A stretch of DNA of 47,139 bases from an uncultured Bacteroidales bacterium (GCA_945828585.1 CALZRN010000003.1:1-47139); one strand, 5' to 3'; numbered from the stretch's first letter, positions 8,768 through 19,000 are shown. Translations and numbers: made by a program. The notes: generated from the sequence alone by a model not told the origin.

Positions 8768-8798
8768 CAAAAGTACTGCTTTTTTTTGACATACGCAA
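8768..8798 (-). promoter_or_regulatory. Promoter of the tRNA gene
   Basis: On the minus strand TTG, a 20-bp spacer starting CGTATGTC and ending in GCAG, then TACTTTTG and CA. Predicted start lies ~20 bases upstream of the tRNA 5' end. This is one of the best matches to the extended promoter motif of the window. Confidence 0.8.
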
Positions 8799-8831
8799 AT
8801 TTTTTTGCATTTTTTTGTCAAAAAAAGCGAT

Positions 8832-10907
8832 TTATCCTACTTGACAGCCGTTTTTGACGGGGGCAGAAACGGTAGTGACGACAAGTTTGCCGTCGGCATC
8901 CACTGCGGAGAGGATCATTCCCTGGGATTCAATACCCATCATTTTCCGCGGCGGGAAGTTCGCGATGAAGAGCACTTGTTTGCCGATGAGTACCGATGGA
9001 TCCGGGTAAGATTGCGCGATACCACTTAAAATAGTACGCTCACCCATGCCGTCGTCTAACTTAAATTGCAGGAGTCGATCAGACTTTTTCACATTTGTGC
9101 AATCCAATACCGTCGCTACGCGGATGTCATTCTTGTCGAATTCATCGATGTTTGTAGCTGCTTTGATGGGTTCCGGACGCCAGTTTCTGAGCGCCTCGGC
9201 TTTAGCGGCTTTTTCGTTCTCCTTTTTGATGCGCTCCAGCCGATCGAGTTGTGCCTGGATGGCGGCATCTTCGATCTTCTCAAAGAGCAGGGATACTTCG
9301 CCGAGTTGCTCACCGGTGGAAAGGAGATCGATACGGCCTAAATCTTCCCATCCGGCAGCCTCATTGAGACGAAGCATTCCTCTTAATTTTGCCGATGAAA
9401 ACGGCAAGAATGGCTCAAAAGCGATGGCGAGATTAGCTGCAATCTGCAATGCTACATGAAGCACGGTCGCCGTGCGGGTCATGTCGGTCTTGGCGAGTTT
9501 CCAAGGCTCGGTGTCAGCGAGGTACTTATTACCGATACGGGCGAGGTTCATCGCCTCTTTCTGCGCCTCGCGGAACTTGAAGTTATTGAGCAGATCCTCA
9601 AGGGTGGCTTTGACATTCTTGAACTCCTCGATGGTTGCCTTGTCGTAATCGTTCAGTTCTCCGCACGCGGGCACGCGTCCTTCAAAATATTTACCCGTGA
9701 GCACGAGCGCGCGATTGACGAAGTTGCCGTAGATAGCGACGAGTTCGTTGTTGTTGCGTGCCTGGAAGTCCGCCCAGGTGAAGTCGTTGTCCTTGGTCTC
9801 CGGTGCGTTGGCGGTAAGGACATAACGGAGGACGTCCTGTTTACCGGGGAAATCCTCGAGGTACTCATTGAGCCACACAGCCCAGTTGCGGGATGTGGAG
9901 ATCTTATCTCCCTCGAGGTTGAGGAACTCGTTGGAGGGAACATTATCCGGCAGGTTGTAACCTTGCGCTTTGAGCATAGCGGGGAAGACGATGCAGTGGA
10001 AGACGATGTTGTCTTTCCCGATGAAATGGATCATTCTGGTATCTTCGTTCTTCCACCATTTCTGCCAATCGCCGTATTTCTCGGGCTGCTTTTGGCAGAG
10101 CTCGATGGTATTGGAGATGTATCCGATCGGTGCGTCGAACCATACGTACAGCACTTTTCCTTCAGCTCCTTCTACAGGTACCGGGATACCCCAGTCGAGG
10201 TCGCGGGTGACGGCACGGGGTTTGAGTCCTCCGTCGAGCCAGGACTTACACTGGCCATAGACGTTCGGCCGCCATTCCTTATGGTTATTGAGGATCCAGT
10301 CCTCGAGCCATGCCTGATATTGATCGAGGGGCAGGTACCAGTGTTTGGTCTCTTTCTTTGCGAGCGGATTGCCGGTCTCGGCGTTGTAGGGATTGATGAG
10401 CTCATCCGGGGAAAGGGTTGCGCCGCATTTCTCACACTGATCGCCATAAGCGCCCAATGAATGGCAGCGCGGGCACTCGCCGCGGATGTTTCGGTCGGTA
10501 AGGAAATGTCCGGTCTCGGGGTCGTAGAACTGCTCGGAGGTCTCCTCTACAAACTGTCCGGCATCGTACATTGCGCGGAAATAATCCGACGCGAACTGAT
10601 GATGTGTCGGCGAAGTGGTCCGGGAGTAGATATCGAACGATATACCGAACTCCGCGAAGGAACGCTTGATCAACTCATGGTAGCGATCGACGACCTGCTG
10701 GGTGGTGATACCTTCTTTTCGCGCGCGGATGGTCACCGGCACGCCGTGTTCATCACTACCGCAAACAAAGAGCGTCTCTTTACCTTTCAGACGCAGATAT
10801 CTGGCGTAGATATCCGCAGGAACGTACACTCCGGCGAGGTGTCCAATATGCACGGGTCCGTTCGCATAAGGGAGTGCAGCTGTGATTAAAGTGCGATTAA
10901 ATGCCAT
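8832..10907 (-). CDS. metG: Methionyl-tRNA synthetase with C-terminal tRNA-binding domain
   Basis: The 691-residue class I synthetase charges tRNA-Met in the cytoplasm. Visible are the HIGH motif (HIGH at residues 20-23), the zinc knuckle (CPRCHS and CEKCG near 145-160), the KMSKS equivalent (KISTSRNW near 335), the anticodon-binding helical domain, and a C-terminal Trbp111-like OB fold starting near residue 585 (RVATVLDC to MILSA) that mediates dimerisation and tRNA binding. Length is normal for the long Bacteroidota form. Start [14 protein letters not shown] is the family start. A promoter facing the barrel gene (11055-11085) would give a leader of ~140 bases. Confidence 0.97.
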   Translation of the reverse strand: MAFNRTLITAALPYANGPVHIGHLAGVYVPADIYARYLRLKGKETLFVCGSDEHGVPVTIRARKEGITTQQVVDRYHELIKRSFAEFGISFDIYSRTTSPTHHQFASDYFRAMYDAGQFVEETSEQFYDPETGHFLTDRNIRGECPRCHSLGAYGDQCEKCGATLSPDELINPYNAETGNPLAKKETKHWYLPLDQYQAWLEDWILNNHKEWRPNVYGQCKSWLDGGLKPRAVTRDLDWGIPVPVEGAEGKVLYVWFDAPIGYISNTIELCQKQPEKYGDWQKWWKNEDTRMIHFIGKDNIVFHCIVFPAMLKAQGYNLPDNVPSNEFLNLEGDKISTSRNWAVWLNEYLEDFPGKQDVLRYVLTANAPETKDNDFTWADFQARNNNELVAIYGNFVNRALVLTGKYFEGRVPACGELNDYDKATIEEFKNVKATLEDLLNNFKFREAQKEAMNLARIGNKYLADTEPWKLAKTDMTRTATVLHVALQIAANLAIAFEPFLPFSSAKLRGMLRLNEAAGWEDLGRIDLLSTGEQLGEVSLLFEKIEDAAIQAQLDRLERIKKENEKAAKAEALRNWRPEPIKAATNIDEFDKNDIRVATVLDCTNVKKSDRLLQFKLDDGMGERTILSGIAQSYPDPSVLIGKQVLFIANFPPRKMMGIESQGMILSAVDADGKLVVTTVSAPVKNGCQVG

Positions 10908-10953
10908 ATTTTGTGTAATTTTTAGTTCAAATGTAAAAAAAAGCGTAAATTTT

Positions 10954-10984
10954 TTGCGTATGTCAAAAAAAAATTGTACTTTTG
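10954..10984 (+). promoter_or_regulatory. Promoter of the barrel protein gene
   Basis: TTG at 10954, a 20-bp spacer starting CGTATGTC, and TACTTTTG at 10977-10984. Predicted start near 10991 leaves a leader of ~80 bases, longer than most here. Confidence 0.75.
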
Positions 10985-11054
10985 CGGCTGCAAAATGGTT
11001 TTATAACGTAGGTGATACCTTTCGTCGTATTTTGCGCATAACCGAAATCGGGTG

Positions 11055-11085
11055 CAAAGGTACGAAAAAAAAATGGAAAATACAA
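11055..11085 (-). promoter_or_regulatory. Candidate metG promoter facing the barrel promoter
   Basis: On the minus strand TTG, exactly 20 bp, then TACCTTTGCA. It overlaps the start codon of the barrel gene and would run through the barrel promoter into metG. A second -7-like box (TACATTTG, 10928-10935) closer to metG lacks a -33 partner. Confidence 0.55.
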
Positions 11086-12146
11086 ATAAAACAGTGAAAA
11101 AACATCTTTCATACTGGGTTTTGCTCCTCGCGATGCTCTTTAGCGGTTCGGTGAATGCAAAGGTAAACAACTATGTTGGCGCGTATGCCAATGTGGGCGA
11201 ATGGACCTTACTCCCCTCGCAGAGTAATTATGGCCCGAGTTTCGGTGTAGCCGGAGGTGCAGGTTTCTTATACGAGTTGCAAGCCGGAGGTACGTATAGC
11301 CCGACGCGGTTCTTGTTCGACATCGGCGTAGGTGCCCAGGGGGGTATGACGAGTTATATCCAATCGAGTAATATGACGGTGCCCCTGCTTAACCAGAAGG
11401 ATTTGGATGATGAGCCGTTCACGTATATCTATGAGTTGCAAGATCGGCATGACCAGTATAACAACTTAGCGGTTCAGGTGCCGCTCATGATCGGTGTGCA
11501 GCATCGTAAGTTCTATATGTTAGTCGGAGCCAAGTTTGTGGCGAACGTGCTGACGCGTGCTCATTCGACAGCCATCGTGAATACGTTTGGCCGTTATACG
11601 GATCCGAATAACCAGCTCATCTATGATGATTTCCGCAATATGCCGGAATACCAGTTCTTCGAGGGCTACAAGCTGAAAGGCAGCGCGAAGGCGAGTCTGG
11701 GCATGGATGTAGATCTGAGTGTTGAGATCGGCGGTCGTTTAGGTCCGGTCTATGACGCTGTGGGCTACGATGTGCCGAAACGCAAGATCGAGTATCGCTT
11801 GGCGGCATTTGTGGATTATGGTCTATTGGATATTCATACCAACCGCTCGCTGGACGGTTTAGTGATGCCGTCGGGCTATAACGTAGGCGAAACGGCACCG
11901 GTGTATAACACTACTTCGATGATTGATAACCTGAAGGTAAACGATATAATGTCCACTGAGACGACCAACCTCGACGGCACGAAACAGCCGTTCGCCAAGT
12001 CGGTGAACAGTCTGATGGTGGGAATCAAGTTTACGGTACTGTTCCAACTGCCGGAGCCCGGCCAGTGCGTGATCTGCCGCGATGCGTACGGCACCTCAAT
12101 TCGCAGCCGGCGCAGTAGCAGCCGAGGAATGAAGTACGAGGAATAA
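11073..12146 (+). CDS. Outer-membrane beta-barrel protein (family shared with two others here)
   Basis: Start ATG 11073 (MENTNKTVKKHLS) gives a clean signal peptide ending SGSVNA before KVNNYVG; the track start at 11052 adds seven residues that break it. The 357-residue mature protein alternates aromatic and polar residues with glycine turns, typical of a barrel, and ends its last strand as VGIKFTVLFQLPEP followed by a short basic tail. The segments VQVPLMIGVQ, FYMLVGAKF, SVEIGGRLG and AFVDYGLLDI have clear counterparts in the proteins at 36818 and 37778. Function is unknown; an outer-membrane partner for surface proteins is inferred. Its 3' end overlaps convergent cdaA by 51 bp. Confidence 0.85.
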   Translation: MENTNKTVKKHLSYWVLLLAMLFSGSVNAKVNNYVGAYANVGEWTLLPSQSNYGPSFGVAGGAGFLYELQAGGTYSPTRFLFDIGVGAQGGMTSYIQSSNMTVPLLNQKDLDDEPFTYIYELQDRHDQYNNLAVQVPLMIGVQHRKFYMLVGAKFVANVLTRAHSTAIVNTFGRYTDPNNQLIYDDFRNMPEYQFFEGYKLKGSAKASLGMDVDLSVEIGGRLGPVYDAVGYDVPKRKIEYRLAAFVDYGLLDIHTNRSLDGLVMPSGYNVGETAPVYNTTSMIDNLKVNDIMSTETTNLDGTKQPFAKSVNSLMVGIKFTVLFQLPEPGQCVICRDAYGTSIRSRRSSSRGMKYEE

Positions 12147-12884
12147 CTCATCCTCTTTGACCTCTCGTATCTCGCCGGCTTCGGCGACGGAGATATGACC
12201 TGTTTCTTCCGACACCACAATGCACGTGGCGTCGGATTTTTCTGTTAAGCCTAATGCTGCGCGGTGACGAAGACCATAATGGAGCGGGATATTCTGGTTC
12301 TTGCTGACCGGCAGGATACATGCTGCCGCGACCATCTTTCCGTCCCGGATGATGAGAGCACCGTCGTGGAGCGGGGTGTTCTTGAAAAAGATATTCTCGA
12401 TTAACCGTGCAGATACTTGCGCATCCAACCGCTCGCCGGTATCGACGATCTCCTTGAGGCTGCCTCCTCCGGCGAGAACGATGAGAGCGCCGGTCTTGGT
12501 AGAAGCCATATGGCGGCAGGCTTGGGTGATCTCGAGGATCTGCTGCCGCGAGCCGGCATCGTCCTTATTGGCAGTTGGCCGGAAGATACTCCAGGACGAG
12601 AACCGCGAGCCGATACGATAGAAGAACATACGTATCTCTTCCTGGAAAATGACAATCAGGGCAATCGCGCCGACGGAGATGATACGGTCAAAGAGTGCGC
12701 CCGTGAGGTCCAGATGGAAGACAAAACTGACCAAAAACCAAACGAGGATGAATGCCAGAATACCCCAGAAGAGGTTTGCGGCGCCGGTCTTGCGGAGCAG
12801 GCGATAGGTGTAGTAGAGGATACCCGCCACCAGCAAGATATCAATCACATCTTTGAATCCAAAAGAGAATGCTAAGAAATGCAT
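12096..12884 (-). CDS. cdaA: Membrane diadenylate cyclase (c-di-AMP synthase)
   Basis: The 262-residue protein has three N-terminal membrane helices (about 10-28, 36-56, 63-80) and a DisA_N domain. The catalytic motifs are intact: PLHDGALII with DGA at 174-176 and GLRHRAALGL with RHR at 206-208. It converts two ATP into cyclic di-AMP, a second messenger for osmotic and wall control, at the inner membrane. It lies 6 bp downstream of folP, a pairing I recall as frequent in Bacteroidota, and is probably co-transcribed with it. The last 17 codons overlap the convergent barrel gene. Confidence 0.96.
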   Translation of the reverse strand: MHFLAFSFGFKDVIDILLVAGILYYTYRLLRKTGAANLFWGILAFILVWFLVSFVFHLDLTGALFDRIISVGAIALIVIFQEEIRMFFYRIGSRFSSWSIFRPTANKDDAGSRQQILEITQACRHMASTKTGALIVLAGGGSLKEIVDTGERLDAQVSARLIENIFFKNTPLHDGALIIRDGKMVAAACILPVSKNQNIPLHYGLRHRAALGLTEKSDATCIVVSEETGHISVAEAGEIREVKEDELFLVLHSSAATAPAAN

Positions 12885-12890
12885 AGTTTC

Positions 12891-13625
12891 TTACTTTAGT
12901 ATATTATATAGTTTTATCGTGCGCGCGGTGTGCGCTACGTCGTGCGTGCGTAATATAGTGGCGCCGTGGAAGAGGGCGTAGAGTTGCAGCGCCTGGGTGG
13001 CTTCCAGACAATTCTCGGGCGTGAGGCCGAGGGGTTTATAGACCATCGACTTGCGGCTGACGCCGACGAGAATCGGGAAGTTATAGCGCCGCAGGCTGTC
13101 CATCGAGCGCATGCAGGCATAGTCCAACTCGGGCGAACCGATAAATCCGAATCCCGGATCGAGGATGAGCTGAATACCTTCCATATACTCGGCATGAGCC
13201 GGCAGCTCGAGGTCTCCGCGCAGAGTCCATATATACGGCGCCTCGTAGGATCGCACGAGCGAGTACATCGCTTCGCATCCTCCGGAGATGTCATTGATGA
13301 TGAGCGGACCAAAAGCCTCCATTACCCTACGGGCGATCTCCGGTCGGAAGGTATCTATGGACAGTTCGACGGAGGGGAGAGCATCGCGAATCGCGGAGAG
13401 GGCAGGAGCCAATCGTCTCCACTCGGTCTCTTCGTCCACGGGGATACTGTTCGGTCGGGTAGAGCAAGCGCCGATATCCAAAATATCCGCTCCGTCAGCG
13501 ATGGCTTGCCGCGCCCACATCACAATGCGGTCCGTATCCACTTTGTCGTCTGAAAACATCAGTCGCGACCCGGCGTAAAAACTATCCGGCGTCACGTTCC
13601 CTATCGCCATAATTTTTGCAATCAT
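12891..13625 (-). CDS. folP: Dihydropteroate synthase, compact form
   Basis: This TIM-barrel enzyme condenses 6-hydroxymethyl-dihydropterin diphosphate with p-aminobenzoate in folate synthesis. Motifs: GNVTPDSF (9-16), DIGACSTRP (50-58), SIDTF (89-93), NDISGG (111-116), DPGFGF (156-161), VGVSRKS (187-193), RTHDV (226-230). At 244 residues it is shorter than the usual 270-280. The stretch that normally carries MHxxGxP is replaced by YIWTLRGDLELP and is shortened. The promoter's TAACTTTG ends only four bases before the first ATG, so either the mRNA is nearly leaderless or the second ATG (13610, MAIGNVTP) is used. First gene of the folP-cdaA operon. Confidence 0.94.
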   Translation of the reverse strand: MIAKIMAIGNVTPDSFYAGSRLMFSDDKVDTDRIVMWARQAIADGADILDIGACSTRPNSIPVDEETEWRRLAPALSAIRDALPSVELSIDTFRPEIARRVMEAFGPLIINDISGGCEAMYSLVRSYEAPYIWTLRGDLELPAHAEYMEGIQLILDPGFGFIGSPELDYACMRSMDSLRRYNFPILVGVSRKSMVYKPLGLTPENCLEATQALQLYALFHGATILRTHDVAHTARTIKLYNILK

Positions 13626-13629
13626 GGTG

Positions 13630-13660
13630 CAAAGTTACTGCTTTTTTTGCAAATAATTGA
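13630..13660 (-). promoter_or_regulatory. Promoter of folP-cdaA
   Basis: On the minus strand the -7 element TAACTTTGCA is preceded by AAAAAAAGCAG as in other promoters here, but the -33 position reads TCA instead of TTG. It is adjacent to the start codon, with almost no leader. Confidence 0.55.
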
Positions 13661-13708
13661 CGTTTTTCGTAAAAAAATACGTTTTTTTTTCATTTTTTGC
13701 TCAAAAGT

Positions 13709-13740
13709 TTGGTTTTTTTGAGAAAAAATGTGTATCTTTG
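13709..13740 (+). promoter_or_regulatory. Promoter of gldJ
   Basis: TTG at 13709, 21 bp, then TATCTTTGCA. It is divergent from the folP promoter and about 75 bp away. The spacer is one base longer than at most promoters here. Confidence 0.6.
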
Positions 13741-13784
13741 CAGGCTGAAACGTGTGCACATATAATAAACACATCAAAAATAGT

Positions 13785-15383
13785 ATGAAAAAAGTTAAGT
13801 ATCTTTTGATTGTCTTGGTGGCGATGACGGCCGTTTCGTGCCAGCAACATGAGTTGAATACCCGCGTGAGCAACACCACCGGTTGGAATTATTTTGACCA
13901 ACGTACAACTAATTTTGAGGCGAACGAAGGCGTAGGAAACGTGAACCCTATCGGTATGGTTCCTATCCAGGGTGGTTCGTTCACGGTAGGTGAGAAGGAT
14001 GAGTTCCTGACAGCTCCGCGTAACAACGAGACCCGTACGCTGACGGTTAGTTCGTTCTATATGGACAAATATGAGGTAACTAACCTGAACTGGAACGAGT
14101 ATCTCCACTGGTTAGACTTCGTGTTTGGCGCAGTAGCTCCGGAGTTGGTAGATCAGGCACGTCCGGACCACAAGGTATGGCGTGAGGATCTGGCGTACAA
14201 CGACCCGTATGAGGACAACTATTTCGAGCACCCGGCGTTCTCGTTCTACCCGATTGTAGGTGTGAGCTGGGAGCAGGCGATGGATTATTGCCAGTGGCGT
14301 ACGGACCGTGTGAACGAGATGGCGTTGATCAATGCCGGCGCAATCGTTATCCCTCCGTTTGCTGACTTGCAGCCGACGGACGATGAGGGTTACAAGGACG
14401 AGTGGGAGCAGGAGACCGGCTACGAGATGTACTCGTATGAGGAGGTCAGCCCCGAGGATCCTGAGCAGACGGTAACGATGTACCGCCCGAGCTTCGAGTG
14501 GATTCGTGACAAGTTTGTATTCAATACCGAGAAATATCTGATGGATGATACGTATGTACCGGAGTATGGTCGTCATCCGAAGACGGATAGCTATGGTGCG
14601 GAGCGTAAGGTGAATATCGCCGACGGTATCTTCGTGACCGGTTATCGTCTGCCGACAGAGGCTGAGTGGGAGTTTGCTGCTTACGCTCCTGTAGCCGGCG
14701 AGGATGGTTTGACCATCGAAGGTAAGGTTTATCCTTGGAGCGGTTATCATCCCCGTGATATGAGTAAGAAGAACCTGGGTCAGATGCAGGCTAACTTCGT
14801 TCGCGGTCGTGGCGATATGATGGGTGTCAGCGGTGCGCTGAATGACCGTCGTGTGATCACCAACCCGGTGGATGAGTTTGCTCCGAATGATTTCGGTCTG
14901 TATAACATGGCCGGTAACGTAAACGAGTGGGTAATGGATGTATACCGCGAGACGACCTATCAGGAGACCAGCGAGTATAACTCCTACCGTGGTAATATCT
15001 ACAGCCGTCCGGTGCTGGATGACAATGGCAAATTCGAGATGGACTCTGTAGGTCGTGTCAAGATTACCTGGGGTAAAGAGGATGATAAGCGTGACGTGCT
15101 GGACGGCGATTTCGCCAGCCTGATCGACACCGATTATCCGCTGGATACCGTTGGTGTAGCTAACCTGAGCGAGGTGAAGACCGATCCGACGGATATCTTG
15201 GCTCCGCGCGTAACGAAGAAGAGCCGTGTATATAAAGGTGGTTCGTGGGCTGATCGTATCTATTGGTTGAATCCCGCTACCCGTCGTTATCTGGATCAGG
15301 ATAAGGCTTCGTCCAAGATCGGTTTCCGTTGCGCTATGAGTACGCTGGGTGACCAGATCCCGGGTACGCCGGTAGCGCGTTAA
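13785..15383 (+). CDS. gldJ: GldJ-like SUMF1-fold lipoprotein (T9SS/gliding)
   Basis: Start ATG 13785 gives a lipoprotein signal (MKKVKYLLIVLVAMTAVSC) with the lipid-bearing cysteine at residue 19; the earlier track start would bury it. The 532-residue protein has the formylglycine-enzyme (SUMF1) fold seen in GldJ and GldK: FYMDKYEVTN, PIVGVSWEQA, RLPTEAEWEFAA, NMAGNVNEWVMDVY, VYKGGSWAD, IGFRCA. The early NTTGW motif, the long insertion and the length favour GldJ over GldK. In Bacteroidota GldJ is a membrane-associated lipoprotein that stabilises GldK and is needed for type IX secretion and gliding. It is probably co-transcribed with gcvH across an octamer array. Confidence 0.88.
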   Translation: MKKVKYLLIVLVAMTAVSCQQHELNTRVSNTTGWNYFDQRTTNFEANEGVGNVNPIGMVPIQGGSFTVGEKDEFLTAPRNNETRTLTVSSFYMDKYEVTNLNWNEYLHWLDFVFGAVAPELVDQARPDHKVWREDLAYNDPYEDNYFEHPAFSFYPIVGVSWEQAMDYCQWRTDRVNEMALINAGAIVIPPFADLQPTDDEGYKDEWEQETGYEMYSYEEVSPEDPEQTVTMYRPSFEWIRDKFVFNTEKYLMDDTYVPEYGRHPKTDSYGAERKVNIADGIFVTGYRLPTEAEWEFAAYAPVAGEDGLTIEGKVYPWSGYHPRDMSKKNLGQMQANFVRGRGDMMGVSGALNDRRVITNPVDEFAPNDFGLYNMAGNVNEWVMDVYRETTYQETSEYNSYRGNIYSRPVLDDNGKFEMDSVGRVKITWGKEDDKRDVLDGDFASLIDTDYPLDTVGVANLSEVKTDPTDILAPRVTKKSRVYKGGSWADRIYWLNPATRRYLDQDKASSKIGFRCAMSTLGDQIPGTPVAR

Positions 15384-15442
15384 AGCGTTAAGGTGTTAAG
15401 GTGTTAAACCGTTATATTGTTAAAGTGTTAAAGTGTTTTTAA
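15379..15442. repeat. Octamer array, unit GTTAAnnn (8 copies)
   Basis: Eight consecutive 8-bp units (GTTAAAGC, GTTAAGGT twice, GTTAAACC, GTTATATT, GTTAAAGT twice, GTTTTTAA) fill the gap from the gldJ stop to nine bases before gcvH. The gldJ TAA stop is part of the first unit. The first half of each unit is conserved, the last three bases vary. Confidence 0.9.
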
Positions 15443-15451
15443 TAGACGATT

Positions 15452-15826
15452 ATGAATTTTCCTGAAAATATCAAGTACACGAGCGAGCATGAGTGGATTC
15501 GTGTGGAAGGCGATGAGGCATACGTAGGTATTACTGATTATGCGCAGTCGGAGTTGGGCGAGATCGTTTTTATCGACGTGCCTACAGTAGGCGAGACGGT
15601 AGGTCAAGGAGAGGTCTTCGGATCCGTAGAGGCCGTTAAGACCGTGAGTGACCTGAATATGCCGGTATCGGGAGAGGTGCTGGAGCTGAACGAAGAGTTG
15701 GACGCAGCGCCGGAGTTGGTCAACAACGACCCGTATGGCAAGGGATGGATCATCAAGATCAGCGTCAAGGATGCATCGGAGCTGGATAAGCTGATGGATG
15801 CAGCGGCATACGAGGCCAGCCTCTAA
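15452..15826 (+). CDS. gcvH: Glycine cleavage system H protein
   Basis: The 124-residue lipoyl carrier shuttles the aminomethyl group from the P protein (GcvP) to GcvT in glycine breakdown. The lipoylation site is the lysine at position 63 in [11 protein letters not shown], the N-terminus has the conserved [12 protein letters not shown], and the C-terminal GKGWIIKI is typical. Length is normal. The other gcv genes are not in the window. It has no promoter of its own in the array-filled gap and is probably expressed from the gldJ promoter. An intrinsic terminator follows. Confidence 0.97.
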   Translation: MNFPENIKYTSEHEWIRVEGDEAYVGITDYAQSELGEIVFIDVPTVGETVGQGEVFGSVEAVKTVSDLNMPVSGEVLELNEELDAAPELVNNDPYGKGWIIKISVKDASELDKLMDAAAYEASL

Positions 15827-15861
15827 GCCTACACGCGGACGCACGCGCGTATTAAAATAAG

Positions 15862-15892
15862 GAGAGTACCTATGGGTGCTCTCTTTTGTTTT
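15862..15892 (+). terminator. Intrinsic terminator after gcvH
   Basis: GAGAGTACC pairs with GGTGCTCTC (one G-U) around a short TATG loop and is followed by TTTTGTTTT. It closes the gldJ-gcvH transcript. Confidence 0.85.
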
Positions 15893-15946
15893 ATGTAATC
15901 TTTACTTTGCAAAAGCGAGAAAAAAATCACTTTTTTGCTCTTTTTG

Positions 15947-15977
15947 TTGCATATGTCACGAAAAAAATGTAAATTTG
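15947..15977 (+). promoter_or_regulatory. Promoter of the first giant secreted protein
   Basis: TTG at 15947, 20-bp spacer starting CATATGTC, then TAAATTTG. The leader is ~53 bases and AT-rich without a Shine-Dalgarno. Confidence 0.8.
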
Positions 15978-16036
15978 CGCCAAATTTTTTGTTTTTTATA
16001 GCAGTTAGATAAAAAATCATTAATTATTTATAAAGT

Positions 16037-19000
16037 ATGAAGAAACATTTACTCATGTTTTTGGTAGCCGTGATGGCTGCAACAATGAGTCTCAATGCCC
16101 GCACGGTCTTGATTGATGAGGGCTTTGAGAATGGTATTCAGGAGTCCGTATGGACCCAGGAGTTTGTGTCTGGGCAAATGCCATGGGCGGTAGAAGGGGG
16201 AGATGCTGATTTGGCGTATCCCTCAACGGCTTTGCAGGGCTCGTATCGCGCATATTTGCGTAATACGAAGGGTGAGACTATCGGTTATCGGACTCGTTTG
16301 GTTAGTAAGGTGATGGACCTCCGTCCGACGAAGGTTTATATGCCTGAGCTGACTTTCTGGTACGCCAATCCCAAGTGGGGCGGAGACCGTGATACCTTGC
16401 GTGTGCTGTATCGAACGAGTGCTCGCGATGCGTGGAAGGTGTTGGGTGAGTACGGTTCAGCCAGCTCGGATTGGAAGCGTGTCCGGCTCGAGTTGCCGAA
16501 CGTGAGCCAGAATTACCAGATTGCTTTTGAGGGATCGGATAACCTGGGTCGCGGTATCGTGCTCGACAGTATTCTGCTTCAATCGGCTCCGGAGTGTACG
16601 GTGCCGGATTATCTGTTTGTGATGAGCAAAGGTGCAGGCAAGATCAATCTCTCTTGGGTAGCGAGTTGGGATGCAGAATATTTTGAGGTGATTGTCAGTC
16701 GCGATACCATTGATCCTAACGAGATTGAGGCAGTGGAGGCTGCCCACCCGGAGAAAATTGCTTACCACGGTTTGGTAGATGGACTATATCAGAACTGCGA
16801 TATTAACTTGGAGGCGGGAGAGTTCTACCTGGCATATGTCCGTTCGTTATGCGGTGAGGAGATCAGCGCATGGAGCAGCGAGGTATCCAAAGATGGTCCT
16901 TTCGGTTTCCTGGTACGAAAGACCAAGCAGATACCGCTGGAGGAGCACTTCAATTATGCTTCCGGCGTGACGCGCGATCCGGATTGGACGTGGAATAGTA
17001 ATACAGGAAATACCAACCCGTACGTGAACTCGAAGACATCGAATGCTGATACCCGCGGCAACTATTCGCATGACAAGACATATGCGGTCATTTTCTCGGG
17101 TGGTTCTAATACTTCTCCTTCGACCTTTATCCCGGCGGATCGTTTCGTGTATCTGGCTACGCCTGCGTTGTCGGATTCGACGAAGGATGAGTTCCGCCTC
17201 AATCAGTGTCAGGTACGGTTCTGGAGTACCGTCTATACCTCTACCGGTCGTCAGTATGGCCGCAGTATTATAGTGGGAGTGATGGAGGATCCGGAAGATA
17301 TCACGACTTTCGTTGCGGTAGATACCGTCAGCGTATGGGGTAACAAGACCTTCCAGGAGAATATCGTGAGCCTCTCTTCTTATCAGGGAACCGGTGTTTT
17401 CGTGGCTTTTGTCAGCGATTTTGACCGTGAGAACCTCTTCTATCTCGATGATGTCACGATCGAGTACATCCCCGAGGTGAACAAGGTAACCGAGGTTGCC
17501 GTTAATCCCCGAGACACCTATGCGGATATCACCTGGAAGGGAAATGCGTCCTCCTATGAGGTCCTGATCACCAACGCCGAGGTAGATCCTGCTAATCCGG
17601 CTTCTTCGGCTATCGTGGCGCAGACTACGGTGAATACGAACAGCTATCGTTGCGATGATCTGGAGCCTAACCATAGCTGGAACCGTCCTTATTATGTTTA
17701 TGTCAAGGCGGAAGGTACCGATTGGTCTTACCGTTATCCGTTTGTGACCATTGCGTCGCAGCGTGAGATACCGTATTCCTTTGATTTTGAGCCGCAAAAT
17801 ACGCCATCCTACACGATCGGCAATAACGCCCAAAATCAATATCCGGTAGGTATCGGTATCTTTGGTAACAGCGGAGGTTATCCGGCGTTGGTCATCAATT
17901 CGGATAACAGTTACGCCGGTTCGGGCTATGTGTACATGAGCAAGCGTGGAGGAACGGATGCCTGGCTGACCCTTCCGATGGTGGAGAGTTTGAGTGACGT
18001 ACAGGTGAAATTCTACCTCAGCGGCGGTTCTACTTTTACGCAATCGCATGCTACGGTAGGTGTGATGTCCAATCCGATGGATATCAATACCTTTGTGCCC
18101 GTATCCCATTTCACGCTGAACGCAACGGGATACACGCGTTGCTACGCGAACTTCGAGAACTATCATGGTCCGGAAGGCGTGATCGCTATTCTCTGGGACG
18201 ATGTGATGAACATGACCCAGAATACGATTAACTATATCGATGAGATTCTCGTGGAGGAGCTCTCCGACTGTGTCCCGCCGACGAATCTGGTGTTGTCCGT
18301 TGAGCCGGATTCGATCACCGTCAGCTGGGAGACCTCTCTGTCGGATGAGTGGGAGTTCTTCTTGTCGCGAACCGCTCTTCCGGAGTCTCAACGTATCCAT
18401 AAGTCTCTTGCGGAGATAGCTTCGATGGCAGGAGTCATTAAGGCAGAGACCCTGACTTGGAACAATCCCGGTAACCCGACCTTTGGTTTCGGTGGTCTCA
18501 CGCCGCACTCCAAATACTATCTCTACGTCCGTGCTACTTGTGATCTCGAGTGGTGGACGGAGATGGCTTTCTCCACACCTTGCCAGAACGAGGAGTTCCC
18601 TTACAAGGAGACTTTTGAGGACTATAATGTAGGTAGTTCGAATGTGGGATGCTGGCAGTTAGCCGACTACTTGGGCGTAGGTTATCCGTCTATTTATCAG
18701 GCGGGTACGAGCTCTTCCGGCAACAAAGTGCTCCACCTCTACTCGTCGGGTACAACGCACCGCTCGGTAGCTATCCTGCCTACGGTGGAGGGCGATTTGT
18801 CGAATATGCTCTTGGCGTTTGACGTTCGTTCGAACACCTCCTCGTCCGGTCTTGCGATTGTCGGTACGATGGGCGACATCGAGGATGCCAACTCGTTCAT
18901 GCCGTTAGATACGATCCGGGTGCCGAGTGGCAGCTCGTTTGCCAAGGTTCGTCTGATTCTGTCGAATTATCAGCTGGCATACGATAATATCGCTATCACC

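Noticed and set aside
9456-10460. 334-residue plus-strand ORF
   Set aside because: Antisense to metG, which has all synthetase motifs.
13785-15383. Formylglycine-generating enzyme (sulfatase activation)
   Set aside because: The fold matches, but the lipoprotein signal, insertion and NTTGW motif point to GldJ, and no sulfatase gene is near.
15379-15442. Octamer arrays as a CRISPR array
   Set aside because: The units are 8 bp and directly adjacent, with no unique spacers and no cas genes in the window.
16847-18508. 553-residue minus-strand ORF inside the first giant gene
   Set aside because: Arginine/isoleucine-rich shadow of the well-supported plus-strand gene; no domain recognised.
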